A stretch of 5,514 bases of DNA, from positions 1 to 5,514 of the forward strand of contig JAESSM010000048.1 in the NCBI GenBank assembly GCA_016764115.1, read 5' to 3'. Source of the stretch: Bacteroidia bacterium. GTDB taxonomy: Bacteria; Bacteroidota; Bacteroidia; JAESSM01; NORP286. The notes under the pieces were generated by a model. It was not told the DNA's origin. It worked only from the letters and a program-made list of their open reading frames with translations, and did not search any database. Made by a program: the position numbers and the translations under genes. This document shows, piece by piece, positions 1-5,514 of the stretch. Every line of letters starts with the position of its first letter. Positions within the stretch are counted from its first letter, which is position 1.

Positions 1-1064
1 GAACCTTTTATTATCTCGTCCTCAAAGTCCATTTCATTCTTACCATCTTTAACAAAAAGCTTCAAGAAATTCATCACATTTTTACCAAACATTCTGCTGG
101 CATCATCAGGCATGCTGGATGCTAAAGCTGAATCCCCAACAATAGTAACTCCATGCTCCACAATCACTTCATCATTTTTGGTTAATTCACAATTTCCTCC
201 TGTAATAGCTGCAAGATCAATAATTACAGAACCCGGCTTCATCTCTTTAACTGCTTCTTTTGTGATCAATATAGGCGCTTTTCGTCCAGGTATTAATGCA
301 GTAGTAATAATTACATCTGATTTAACAGCATTTTGATGTATTAACTCACCCTGTCTTTTTTTGTAATCATCTGATTGCTCAACTGCATATCCACCCGCTG
401 CAGAAGCATCAGCTTCCCCGCCAACCTCAATAAATTTACCACCTAAACTTTCCACTTGTTCTTTGGTTTCCGGCCTGGTATCAAATGCGTATACTTGCGC
501 CCCAAGCCTTTTCGCTGTGGCTATTGCCTGTAATCCTGCAACTCCTACACCCATTATCAAAACTTGTGCTGGGCGAATAGTAACTGCAGCAGATGTTACC
601 ATAGGGAAAAATCTTGGCAAATGAGTTGCACCTAATAAAACCGCTTTATAACCGGCTAGTGAGCTCATAGATGAAAGGATATCTAACGCCTGAGCTCTGC
701 TTATTCTAGGAATACTATCCAGACTGAAGCTAATTACATTTTTAGAAGCCAATTGTTGACATAACGACTCATTGGTTAGCGGCTGAAAAACGCCAATAAA
801 AAGTTTACCTGATTCTAACAATCCTATTTCTTCTTCGGTTGGGGCTGATACTTTAATGATCACATCGGCTTTTTTCATTACATCAGCTTTTGATGCAATT
901 TCAGCTCCAGCATCTTTATAATTATCGTCACTGAAGTGGGATCTATCACCGGCACCTTGCTCAACCAAAACCTGGTTTTCGACTTTAATCAATTTATCAG
1001 CATCTTCAGGTAAAAGTGATACCCTTGTTTCTTCTCCTGATTCTTTTATTATACCGATAATCAT
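1..1064 (-). CDS. pntA: NAD(P) transhydrogenase subunit alpha, part 1 (PntAA), 3'-truncated by the window edge
   Basis: This is the NAD(H)-binding domain I of proton-translocating transhydrogenase, which acts on the cytoplasmic side and passes hydride between NADH and NADP with partner subunits in the membrane. The window holds 354 codons from the ATG at 1064-1062. The protein opens MIIGIIKE and has E11-E12-R14 near the N terminus. It shows the RQD loop (R120, Q125, D128, in SIPRISRAQALD), which distinguishes transhydrogenase from the related alanine dehydrogenase. A Rossmann GVGVAG lies at 172-177, an acidic residue for the adenosine ribose at D195 (FDTRPE), the mobile-loop AGGY near 223-226, and GGNCE at 289-293. 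By family comparison it lacks only about 15-25 C-terminal residues. Whether the alpha subunit is split (separate pntA2 and pntB) or fused cannot be seen. It lies 46 bp downstream of nusB. A short AGG two bases before ATG is a poor ribosome binding site. Confidence 0.93.
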   Translation of the reverse strand, partial: MIIGIIKESGEETRVSLLPEDADKLIKVENQVLVEQGAGDRSHFSDDNYKDAGAEIASKADVMKKADVIIKVSAPTEEEIGLLESGKLFIGVFQPLTNESLCQQLASKNVISFSLDSIPRISRAQALDILSSMSSLAGYKAVLLGATHLPRFFPMVTSAAVTIRPAQVLIMGVGVAGLQAIATAKRLGAQVYAFDTRPETKEQVESLGGKFIEVGGEADASAAGGYAVEQSDDYKKRQGELIHQNAVKSDVIITTALIPGRKAPILITKEAVKEMKPGSVIIDLAAITGGNCELTKNDEVIVEHGVTIVGDSALASSMPDDASRMFGKNVMNFLKLFVKDGKNEMDFEDEIIKG

Positions 1065-1080
1065 ATCCTAAAATTTTTGG

Positions 1081-1088
1081 CAAATATA
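1081..1088 (-). promoter_or_regulatory. Bacteroidota-type -7 box for the transhydrogenase gene
   Basis: Read on the minus strand this is TATATTTG, a full match to the TAnnTTTG -7 consensus of the Bacteroidota primary sigma factor. It lies 16 bases before the transhydrogenase ATG, so a transcript starting a few bases downstream would have a leader of only about ten bases. I could not find a matching TTG/TTTG -33 box at 19-23 bases upstream, so this is a half-supported promoter. It suggests the gene can be transcribed independently of nusB. Confidence 0.4.
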
Positions 1089-1110
1089 CAATTTTTGAAT
1101 AAAGAATAAT

Positions 1111-2034
1111 CTAATTTTTAAGGCCTCTGCCAACCTTGATAATTTTTTTGTCTTTTTTTAATTGACTAAGTAGTTTGTCCAGCACCCCGTTTATGAATAT
1201 TTTACTCTTGGGAGTACTGTATTCTTTCGAAATTTCAATGTATTCATCCATAGTAACCTTAACTGGAATAGTTGGGAAATTCAATAACTCACACAATGCC
1301 ATTTTCATGAGAATATTGTCTAAAACAGCTATTCTGTCTGAATCCCAGTTTTTAGTTTTTGCCGTTATCATTTCCTGATATTCTGAATCATTGATAACCG
1401 TATCACCTAAAAGATTTTTTGAAAATTTTAATTCCTCATCCCAATCATCATTAAGATCAATATGTCCATTACCTTTGATCGGTTTAATCGATAATCTTTT
1501 GATTGTGCTAACTATGGATTTTATGATTAAGTTCTTGTCTGTTTGCCAATTGATGTAATTGTCTTCCATTGTAGAATTGAAAAACTCTGATTTTCTAATT
1601 ACCTTATTGACCAGAAACAGAAGAAATTGTTGGTCTTGAGATAGATCGGTTGCTTTAAGCTTAAGTCGTTCATTAAACTTATTCCTATCTTTTGCTGATC
1701 TGTATAGAGAACTCAGCATTTCTTCATCAACCAATGTGGGGAAACGTTTATTCTCTAACTTCTTTAAAAAAGCCTTGTCTTTACGAAGTAATTGAATTGC
1801 TTGATTTTTATGAAATTCAGTAGGCTCTGATAATATTTTCTTTTCAAACAGGCTATCGATATAATTTATAAGCTCAAGAAGGGTGTAAAAATAGAAGTAG
1901 TAAAGCTCAGCAATAGAATTAATACTTGTTATGAGGTTTTTCTCACAAACTCTAATGTCAGCATCGGGAAGTTGGTTTCCAAAAGCATATAACGCTTGTA
2001 ATACCTTAATGCGTAAATGTCGTCTGCTAAGCAT
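1111..2034 (-). CDS. nusB: Transcription antitermination factor NusB, long Bacteroidota form
   Basis: NusB is an RNA-binding helical protein that pairs with NusE (ribosomal protein S10) on boxA RNA and keeps RNA polymerase processive, chiefly on rRNA operons. The 307 residues open with MLSRRHLRIKVLQALYAF, matching the basic boxA-binding first helix of the family. The classic C-terminal half is at about 229-290: NWDSDRIAVLDNILMKMAL, then IPVKVTMDEYIEISKEY and the diagnostic FINGVLDKL at 280-288. E. coli NusB has about 139 residues. The extra length here is a lysine-rich, mostly helical stretch of roughly 150 residues between the first helix and the C-terminal half, as is usual in this phylum. 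The protein ends in a basic tail (KKDKKIIKVGRGLKN). The start is the only reasonable one, since it gives the conserved N terminus. No Shine-Dalgarno is visible. The gene is 60 bp downstream of leucine dehydrogenase. Confidence 0.95.
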   Translation of the reverse strand: MLSRRHLRIKVLQALYAFGNQLPDADIRVCEKNLITSINSIAELYYFYFYTLLELINYIDSLFEKKILSEPTEFHKNQAIQLLRKDKAFLKKLENKRFPTLVDEEMLSSLYRSAKDRNKFNERLKLKATDLSQDQQFLLFLVNKVIRKSEFFNSTMEDNYINWQTDKNLIIKSIVSTIKRLSIKPIKGNGHIDLNDDWDEELKFSKNLLGDTVINDSEYQEMITAKTKNWDSDRIAVLDNILMKMALCELLNFPTIPVKVTMDEYIEISKEYSTPKSKIFINGVLDKLLSQLKKDKKIIKVGRGLKN

Positions 2035-2094
2035 AATTTAAAAGAACAAATAGAAACTAATATATTAAGAATCGATGAAGAAGATTATTGTAAT

Positions 2095-3186
2095 TTAACC
2101 TTTTGCCTCATCAACTCTTTTTTGAGCCAATTCTAAAGCTGCTTTATGTGTTGAGATATTTTCTTTCTTAGACTTTTCATATATCTCTAACGTTAAATTA
2201 TAAATATTCTCTGTGAGTTTCAAAGTTTCTTTCCTGTCATATCCTTTAATCTCCGAAAAAACGTTTATCAATCCACCGGCATTTATTAAGAAATCAGGTG
2301 CATATAATATCCCTTTCTCAATAACCATCCTCCCATGAATATTTTCATCTTCTAATTGGTTATTGGCGGCTCCGGCAATGATGCAGCACTTCAATTGATT
2401 TAATGTTTCTGTATTAACAGTAGCACCTAAAGCACATGGTGAATATATATCCATGCTCACATTGTATACTTCTTCAGGTGAAACAACAGTTACATTTTTA
2501 TAATTATCAGTAACAGTTTTTAAATTATCTTCATTAATATCACAAACTATGATCTTAGCATTTTCTTTTGACAGATGCTCAACCAAGTATTGCCCTACAT
2601 GACCTACTCCTTGAACCACAATGGTTTTGTCGCTAAGGTCATCATTTCCCCACATTTCCTTAACTGAAGCCTTTATCCCCATATAAGTTCCATAAGCTGT
2701 AACAGGTGAAGGATCACCACTGCCACCCATAGATTCGGGGATGCCTGTAACGTGTTTTGTTTCACTACTAATGTAGATCATGTCTTGCTCACTGGTTCCA
2801 ACATCCTCAGCAGTGATGTACTTTCCTTTTAGGCTTTCAATAAATCTGCCATAGCATTTCATTAAAGCTTCCGATTTGTCCCTTTTAGAACTTCCTATTA
2901 TTACTGCCTTTCCACCACCAAGTTCTAATCCTGAAATAGAAGCTTTATAAGTCATGCCTCTTGACAATCTCAATACATCTCTAATGGCTTCCTCTTCTGT
3001 CTTATATGACCACATCCTGGCACCCCCAAGAGCAGGTCCAAGAACGGTATTGTGAACAGCAATTATTGCTTTTAAACCAGTTTCTTCATCATGGCAAAAC
3101 TCAACTTGTTCATGATCAAATTCCGGCATATTGCTCAGGCTCGATTTCAAATCTTCAAAGGTATTGACTTCTTGTGTTGCTAACAT
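2095..3186 (-). CDS. ldh: Leucine dehydrogenase (Glu/Leu/Phe/Val dehydrogenase family)
   Basis: This cytoplasmic NAD-dependent enzyme interconverts L-leucine (also valine or isoleucine) and the branched 2-oxo acid plus ammonia and NADH, feeding branched-chain amino acid breakdown. The 363 residues match the Bacillus leucine dehydrogenase type in length and motifs. The substrate-side GGARMW is at 54-59. MTYK contains K81 and the glycine-rich GGGK contains K93, the two conserved lysines. AEDVGT contains the catalytic D128. The NAD domain has GVGHVG at 193-198 with D216 closing the second strand, which favours NAD over NADP. SPCALGA follows at 249-255, AGAANNQL at 271-278 and INAGGLIN at 301-308. 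Relative to Bacillus enzymes it is about 13 residues longer at the N terminus and shorter at the C terminus. Leucine preference is inferred from similarity; valine or phenylalanine use is possible. It is the first gene of the leftward set and has a clear promoter at 3263-3294. The symbol ldh follows Bacillus usage. Confidence 0.92.
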   Translation of the reverse strand: MLATQEVNTFEDLKSSLSNMPEFDHEQVEFCHDEETGLKAIIAVHNTVLGPALGGARMWSYKTEEEAIRDVLRLSRGMTYKASISGLELGGGKAVIIGSSKRDKSEALMKCYGRFIESLKGKYITAEDVGTSEQDMIYISSETKHVTGIPESMGGSGDPSPVTAYGTYMGIKASVKEMWGNDDLSDKTIVVQGVGHVGQYLVEHLSKENAKIIVCDINEDNLKTVTDNYKNVTVVSPEEVYNVSMDIYSPCALGATVNTETLNQLKCCIIAGAANNQLEDENIHGRMVIEKGILYAPDFLINAGGLINVFSEIKGYDRKETLKLTENIYNLTLEIYEKSKKENISTHKAALELAQKRVDEAKG

Positions 3187-3262
3187 TTCTACTAGAATTT
3201 ATTAAGTGATAATCTTTTTAAAGATATTGTAACTTCGTGGCAGCTTTCATGGAAAAGCGCAG

Positions 3263-3294
3263 CAAAAGTAACATACCTCAATAAAATATACAAA
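3263..3294 (-). promoter_or_regulatory. Leucine dehydrogenase promoter (-33 and -7 boxes)
   Basis: On the minus strand a TTTG -33 box (3291-3294) is followed by a 20-base spacer and a TACTTTTG -7 box (3263-3270), an exact fit to the Bacteroidota consensus TTTG / TAnnTTTG. Transcription would begin near 3257-3259, leaving a leader of about 70 bases before the ATG at 3186. The leader begins with a possible GCTTT/AAAGC hairpin (3243-3258) and contains the palindrome-like ATCTTTTTAAAGAT (3212-3225). Confidence 0.7.
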
Positions 3295-3310
3295 TCTTAA
3301 TTTTATTGAG
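3277..3310. promoter_or_regulatory. Perfect 11-bp inverted repeat around the -33 box (candidate operator)
   Basis: CTCAATAAAAT (3277-3287) and ATTTTATTGAG (3300-3310) are exact reverse complements separated by 12 bases. The TTTG -33 box of the leucine dehydrogenase promoter (3291-3294) lies inside that loop, and one arm fills part of the promoter spacer. The geometry fits a dimeric regulator that would block RNA polymerase, but no regulator gene is in the window. It is not a terminator: the stem is AT-rich, no U-run follows, and no gene on either strand ends here. Confidence 0.5.
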
Positions 3311-3388
3311 AACTCTATAGCTGTCACTTCTAGGGTCAAACTAACAAAATAGTTTTATGTTAAACCTAGTGGGTAAATAGAGTTTATG

Positions 3389-3411
3389 GGTTTATAAGTT
3401 TAATGGTTTAT
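3389..3411 (+). repeat. Left inverted-repeat arm of the IVP-type cassette
   Basis: Bases 3392-3411 (TTATAAGTTTAATGGTTTAT) are the exact reverse complement of 3778-3797. The match continues outward as GG (3389-3390) with CC (3799-3800) across T3391/G3798, which in RNA is a G-U pair, giving a 23-bp stem. The heptamer GGTTTAT occurs twice in this arm (3389-3395 and 3405-3411). The arm overlaps the first two bases of the start codon of the enclosed gene. Confidence 0.9.
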
Positions 3412-3766
3412 GAAATATTCATTTGAAAATTTAGAGGTTTGGCAGAAGTCAAGAAAATTGGTAAAGGCAATCTACAAAACCACCGAAAAATTTCCAAAAG
3501 AGGAAAAGTTTGGCTTGACAAGTCAAATCAGAAGGGCTTCCGTTTCTGTCAGCAGTAATATAGCCGAAGGCAGTACTCGATGGAGTAAAAAAGATAAGGC
3601 TAGGTTTTATGAAATTGCATTTGGCAGTCTTATTGAAATTCTAAATCAATTGATTTTGTCTAATGACTTAGGATTTTTGACAACTAATAAACTTAAAGAA
3701 CTACGTAACGATATTGAAAGTATTGGTAGAATGTTAACTGCTCTTTACCAATCAACAAAAAACTAA
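3410..3766 (+). CDS. Four helix bundle protein, 23S rRNA intervening-sequence protein (IVP) family
   Basis: The 118 residues match the small all-helical IVP family (PF05635 / TIGR02436 type), normally about 115-130 residues. Family marks in order are the opening FENLEVWQKSRKLV (5-18), then FPKEEKFGLTSQIRRASVSV (28-47), SNIAEG (49-54), a basic RWSKKDKARF (57-66) and FGSLIEILNQL (71-81). The last helix runs to the C terminus. The family includes proteins encoded inside 23S rRNA intervening sequences and is related to Avd, the accessory protein of diversity-generating retroelements, which forms a basic pentameric barrel that binds nucleic acid. No reverse transcriptase is nearby, so a retroelement role is not supported. 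The function of stand-alone members is unknown. The ATG at 3410 is the first usable start: the in-frame ATG at 3386 meets a stop after three codons. No Shine-Dalgarno or clear promoter is visible, and the start lies in the left repeat arm. Confidence 0.9.
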   Translation: MKYSFENLEVWQKSRKLVKAIYKTTEKFPKEEKFGLTSQIRRASVSVSSNIAEGSTRWSKKDKARFYEIAFGSLIEILNQLILSNDLGFLTTNKLKELRNDIESIGRMLTALYQSTKN

Positions 3767-3777
3767 CTTATAAACCT

Positions 3778-3800
3778 ATAAACCATTAAACTTATAAGCC
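3778..3800 (-). repeat. Right inverted-repeat arm of the IVP-type cassette
   Basis: Bases 3778-3797 are the exact reverse complement of 3392-3411, extended to 3800 as described for the left arm. It begins 11 bases after the stop codon of the enclosed gene. Just inside it, CTTATAAACC (3767-3776) is a second, shorter copy of the same motif and is also an exact complement of 3389-3398, so the left arm has two possible partners. The heptamer ATAAACC occurs at 3770-3776 and 3778-3784. Confidence 0.9.
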
Positions 3801-3859
3801 AAAAATCATAATATCACATTTTTTACTTTACGAACCTAAGTTCACATAGGGCCCACAAA

Positions 3860-5514
3860 ATGAAACCATTAAAATATCTAAATAAATTTATTTGGAAGTA
3901 TAAGTATCGCTTCTTGCTGGGAGTATTGTTTGTAGCTATTTCAAACATATTTGGCGTAATACCAGCTCAAGTAATTAGACTAGCAATTGATCTTGTTAGT
4001 GATACTATAGAAATTTATAAGCTTTACAATGGCTTTGAGCTTCAAAGTGAATTGCTAAGTTCCTTTAATTTCGTTTTACTGTTTTTTGGTGCTGCTGTGC
4101 TTGGTTTAGCATTGGCCAGGGGAATATTTCTCTTTATGATGCGACAAACCATGATCGTAATGTCAAGGTTAATAGAATATGATCTTAAAAATGAGATCTA
4201 TAATAAGCTTCAAAATTTATCCACCGCATTTTATAAGAAAAGTAATACCGGAGATCTTATGGCGAGAGCCAGTGAAGACGTAAGCAGAGTAAGAATGTAT
4301 CTTGGTCCAGCATTAATGTATACGGTTAACGTTGCGGTACTTTTTGTTTTAGTAATTACTACAATGTTAAGTGTTAATGCAAAACTTACTTTGTATGTAT
4401 TAATTCCGCTTCCTATTTTATCTATAACTATATACTTTGTGACAAGTATCATAAATGAAAAAAGTGAAAAGATACAAAGGCAACTGTCAATACTATCTAC
4501 GTTTGCTCAAGAAACATTTTCCGGAATTCGTGTTTTAAAGGCTTATGTTAAAGAGGAGAACTCTATCAATAGGTTTGATATTGAATGTGTTAAGTATAAA
4601 GATAGATCGTTAGAACTTGCAAAAGTTCATTCTCTTTTCTTTCCATTAATGATCGTACTTATTGGTCTCAGTACGTTGCTAACTATATATGTAGGAGGTA
4701 TGGAAGTAATAAATGGCAATATTACTCCCGGCAATATTGCCGAATTTGTGGTTTATGTTAATATGCTTACCTGGCCTGTATCAGCGATTGGCTGGGTTAC
4801 ATCTCTAGTACAAAGAGCCGCAGCTTCACAGGAAAGAATTAATCAAATATTACAAGTAACTCCGGAAATAGCCAGCTTGACCACTACAAGAGACCATATT
4901 CAAGGTGCTATTGAATTTAACAAAGTCTCTTTTACATATCCTGAAACGGGAATTGTGGCTTTAAATAATGTTTCTTTTAAAGTAAAAGAAGGGCAATCCT
5001 TGGCAATTATTGGAAGAACAGGCTCTGGAAAGTCAACTATTGCCAACTTGATCACTAGAATGTATGATGTTATTGATGGAGAATTATTAATCGATAACAA
5101 ATCAATTAATAAAATTGATCTCAATTATTACCGAGAACAAGTAGGGTATGTGCCGCAGGACGTATTTTTATTTTCTGATACAATTTCGAATAATATTGGG
5201 TTTGGTATTAATGCAGATGTCGGGATTAAAACATTAGAAGAGGCAGCAAAAGATGCTGGTATTCACCAAGACATAACTGGATTTTATGATGGATATGAGA
5301 CAAGGATCGGTGAGCGGGGAGTTACACTATCCGGTGGGCAAAAACAAAGAATCTCTATAGCTAGAGCCACAGTTAAATCTCCCAAAATATTAATTTTTGA
5401 TGATTGCTTATCAGCGGTTGATACCAAGACTGAAGAGCTAATTTTAAATAGTTTGAAGAGAATCATGCAAGGCCGAACTACCATAATAATCGGGCACAGA
5501 ATATCATCAGTAAA
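3860..5514 (+). CDS. ABC exporter half-transporter (TMD-NBD fusion), MdlA/YheI-like, 3'-truncated by the window edge
   Basis: This is an inner-membrane type I ABC exporter subunit that would use ATP to export a hydrophobic substrate or lipid; the substrate cannot be told from sequence. The window holds 551 codons from the ATG at 3860. Six membrane segments can be placed roughly at 18-38, 69-93, 148-170, 176-198, 255-280 and 292-314. The ATPase domain starts near 350 with IEFNKVSFTY. Walker A is GRTGSGKST (385-393), the Q-loop Q433 (VPQD), the signature LSGGQ (490-494), Walker B ILIFD ending at D514, the D-loop SAVD (518-521) and the H-loop H546. The residue after Walker B is D515 rather than the usual catalytic Glu, as in the degenerate half of heterodimeric exporters such as TM287 or YheI/BmrC. 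A partner half may lie beyond the right edge. About 30-40 residues are probably missing. No Shine-Dalgarno or consensus promoter was found in the 59 bases between the IVP cassette and the ATG. Confidence 0.93.
   Translation, partial: MKPLKYLNKFIWKYKYRFLLGVLFVAISNIFGVIPAQVIRLAIDLVSDTIEIYKLYNGFELQSELLSSFNFVLLFFGAAVLGLALARGIFLFMMRQTMIVMSRLIEYDLKNEIYNKLQNLSTAFYKKSNTGDLMARASEDVSRVRMYLGPALMYTVNVAVLFVLVITTMLSVNAKLTLYVLIPLPILSITIYFVTSIINEKSEKIQRQLSILSTFAQETFSGIRVLKAYVKEENSINRFDIECVKYKDRSLELAKVHSLFFPLMIVLIGLSTLLTIYVGGMEVINGNITPGNIAEFVVYVNMLTWPVSAIGWVTSLVQRAAASQERINQILQVTPEIASLTTTRDHIQGAIEFNKVSFTYPETGIVALNNVSFKVKEGQSLAIIGRTGSGKSTIANLITRMYDVIDGELLIDNKSINKIDLNYYREQVGYVPQDVFLFSDTISNNIGFGINADVGIKTLEEAAKDAGIHQDITGFYDGYETRIGERGVTLSGGQKQRISIARATVKSPKILIFDDCLSAVDTKTEELILNSLKRIMQGRTTIIIGHRISSV

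Larger units (their letters stand above)
3389..3800 (+). mobile_element. IVP-type cassette: four-helix-bundle gene bounded by inverted repeats
   Basis: A 412-bp unit holds one gene (3410-3766) and almost nothing else, bounded by matching inverted arms at 3389-3411 and 3778-3800. The organisation is that of the intervening sequences found in 23S rRNA genes of Leptospira and Coxiella, where the arms form a stem and the loop may encode this same protein family. Here it lies between two divergent protein genes and no rRNA sequence is adjacent. No transposase and no clear target-site duplication are visible, so mobility is an inference from structure. If it inserted, it did so in the intergenic space without breaking a gene. 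Confidence 0.5.

Noticed and set aside
112..336. 74-codon plus-strand reading frame
   Set aside because: It lies wholly antisense to the well-supported transhydrogenase gene and its translation resembles no family I know.
1175..1378. 67-codon plus-strand reading frame
   Set aside because: It is antisense to the conserved C-terminal half of nusB, with no ribosome binding site or recognisable protein features.
2058..2067. TAATATATTA palindrome between leucine dehydrogenase and nusB
   Set aside because: A short A/T-only palindrome is expected by chance in DNA this AT-rich. The 60-bp gap shows no promoter or terminator.
3277..3310. Bidirectional terminator
   Set aside because: The stem is almost all A-T, no U-run follows, and the flanking genes diverge from it rather than end at it.
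3389..3800. Diversity-generating retroelement, suggested by the Avd-like family of the small protein
   Set aside because: No reverse transcriptase, template repeat or variable-repeat gene is present, and the protein matches the IVP branch flanked by inverted arms.
3361..3840. Target-site duplication around the cassette
   Set aside because: No matching direct repeat abuts the two outer ends. The shared TAAACCTA (3361-3368, 3771-3778) is offset and one copy lies inside the unit.
3301..3860. 23S rRNA fragment around the IVP cassette
   Set aside because: The flanks are AT-rich intergenic DNA between protein genes and contain nothing resembling 23S rRNA.
4231..4452. 73-codon minus-strand reading frame
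   Set aside because: It is antisense to the exporter membrane domain. Its hydrophobic look mirrors the membrane-coding strand.
4900..5124. 74-codon minus-strand reading frame
   Set aside because: It is antisense to the Walker A region of the exporter, with no independent support.
5284..5484. 66-codon minus-strand reading frame
   Set aside because: It is antisense to the signature and Walker B region of the exporter, with no independent support.

Overview
The window looks like chromosomal DNA of a low-GC Bacteroidota, most likely a Cytophagales-type marine or soil bacterium. Three things suggest this: the long (307 aa) NusB typical of that phylum, promoter motifs of the Bacteroidota type (TTTG / TAnnTTTG), and start codons with little or no Shine-Dalgarno. 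The taxon is an inference from protein style and composition; no rRNA is present.

Left part (1-3186, minus strand). Three co-directional genes read leftwards: leucine dehydrogenase (2095-3186), then nusB (1111-2034), then an NAD(P) transhydrogenase alpha subunit (start at 1064, running off the left edge about 15-25 residues before its expected end). Gaps are 60 and 46 bp, so a shared transcript is plausible, but a TATATTTG box just upstream of the transhydrogenase suggests it also has its own promoter. Leucine dehydrogenase makes NADH during branched-chain amino acid catabolism and transhydrogenase exchanges NADH for NADPH, a possible metabolic link. NusB belongs to antitermination and rRNA synthesis and is probably only a neighbour.

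Middle (3187-3859). This divergent intergenic region carries a well-formed leftward promoter for leucine dehydrogenase. Its -33 box lies in the loop of a perfect 11-bp inverted repeat (3277-3287 / 3300-3310), a candidate operator. The region also holds a self-contained 412-bp unit (3389-3800): a four-helix-bundle gene of the 23S rRNA intervening-sequence protein (IVP) family, bounded by a perfect 20-bp inverted repeat that extends to 23 bp in RNA with one G-U pair. The protein's start codon overlaps the left arm. The unit resembles the IVP cassettes that interrupt 23S rRNA genes, but here it sits between two protein genes. It is the most interesting object in the window.

Right part (3860-5514, plus strand). 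A type I ABC exporter half-transporter (transmembrane domain plus ATPase domain) runs off the right edge after its H-loop. It has Asp where the catalytic Glu after Walker B is normally found, as in the degenerate half of heterodimeric exporters such as TM287 or YheI/BmrC.

No tRNA, rRNA, CRISPR array or integrase was seen, and no convincing intrinsic terminator.
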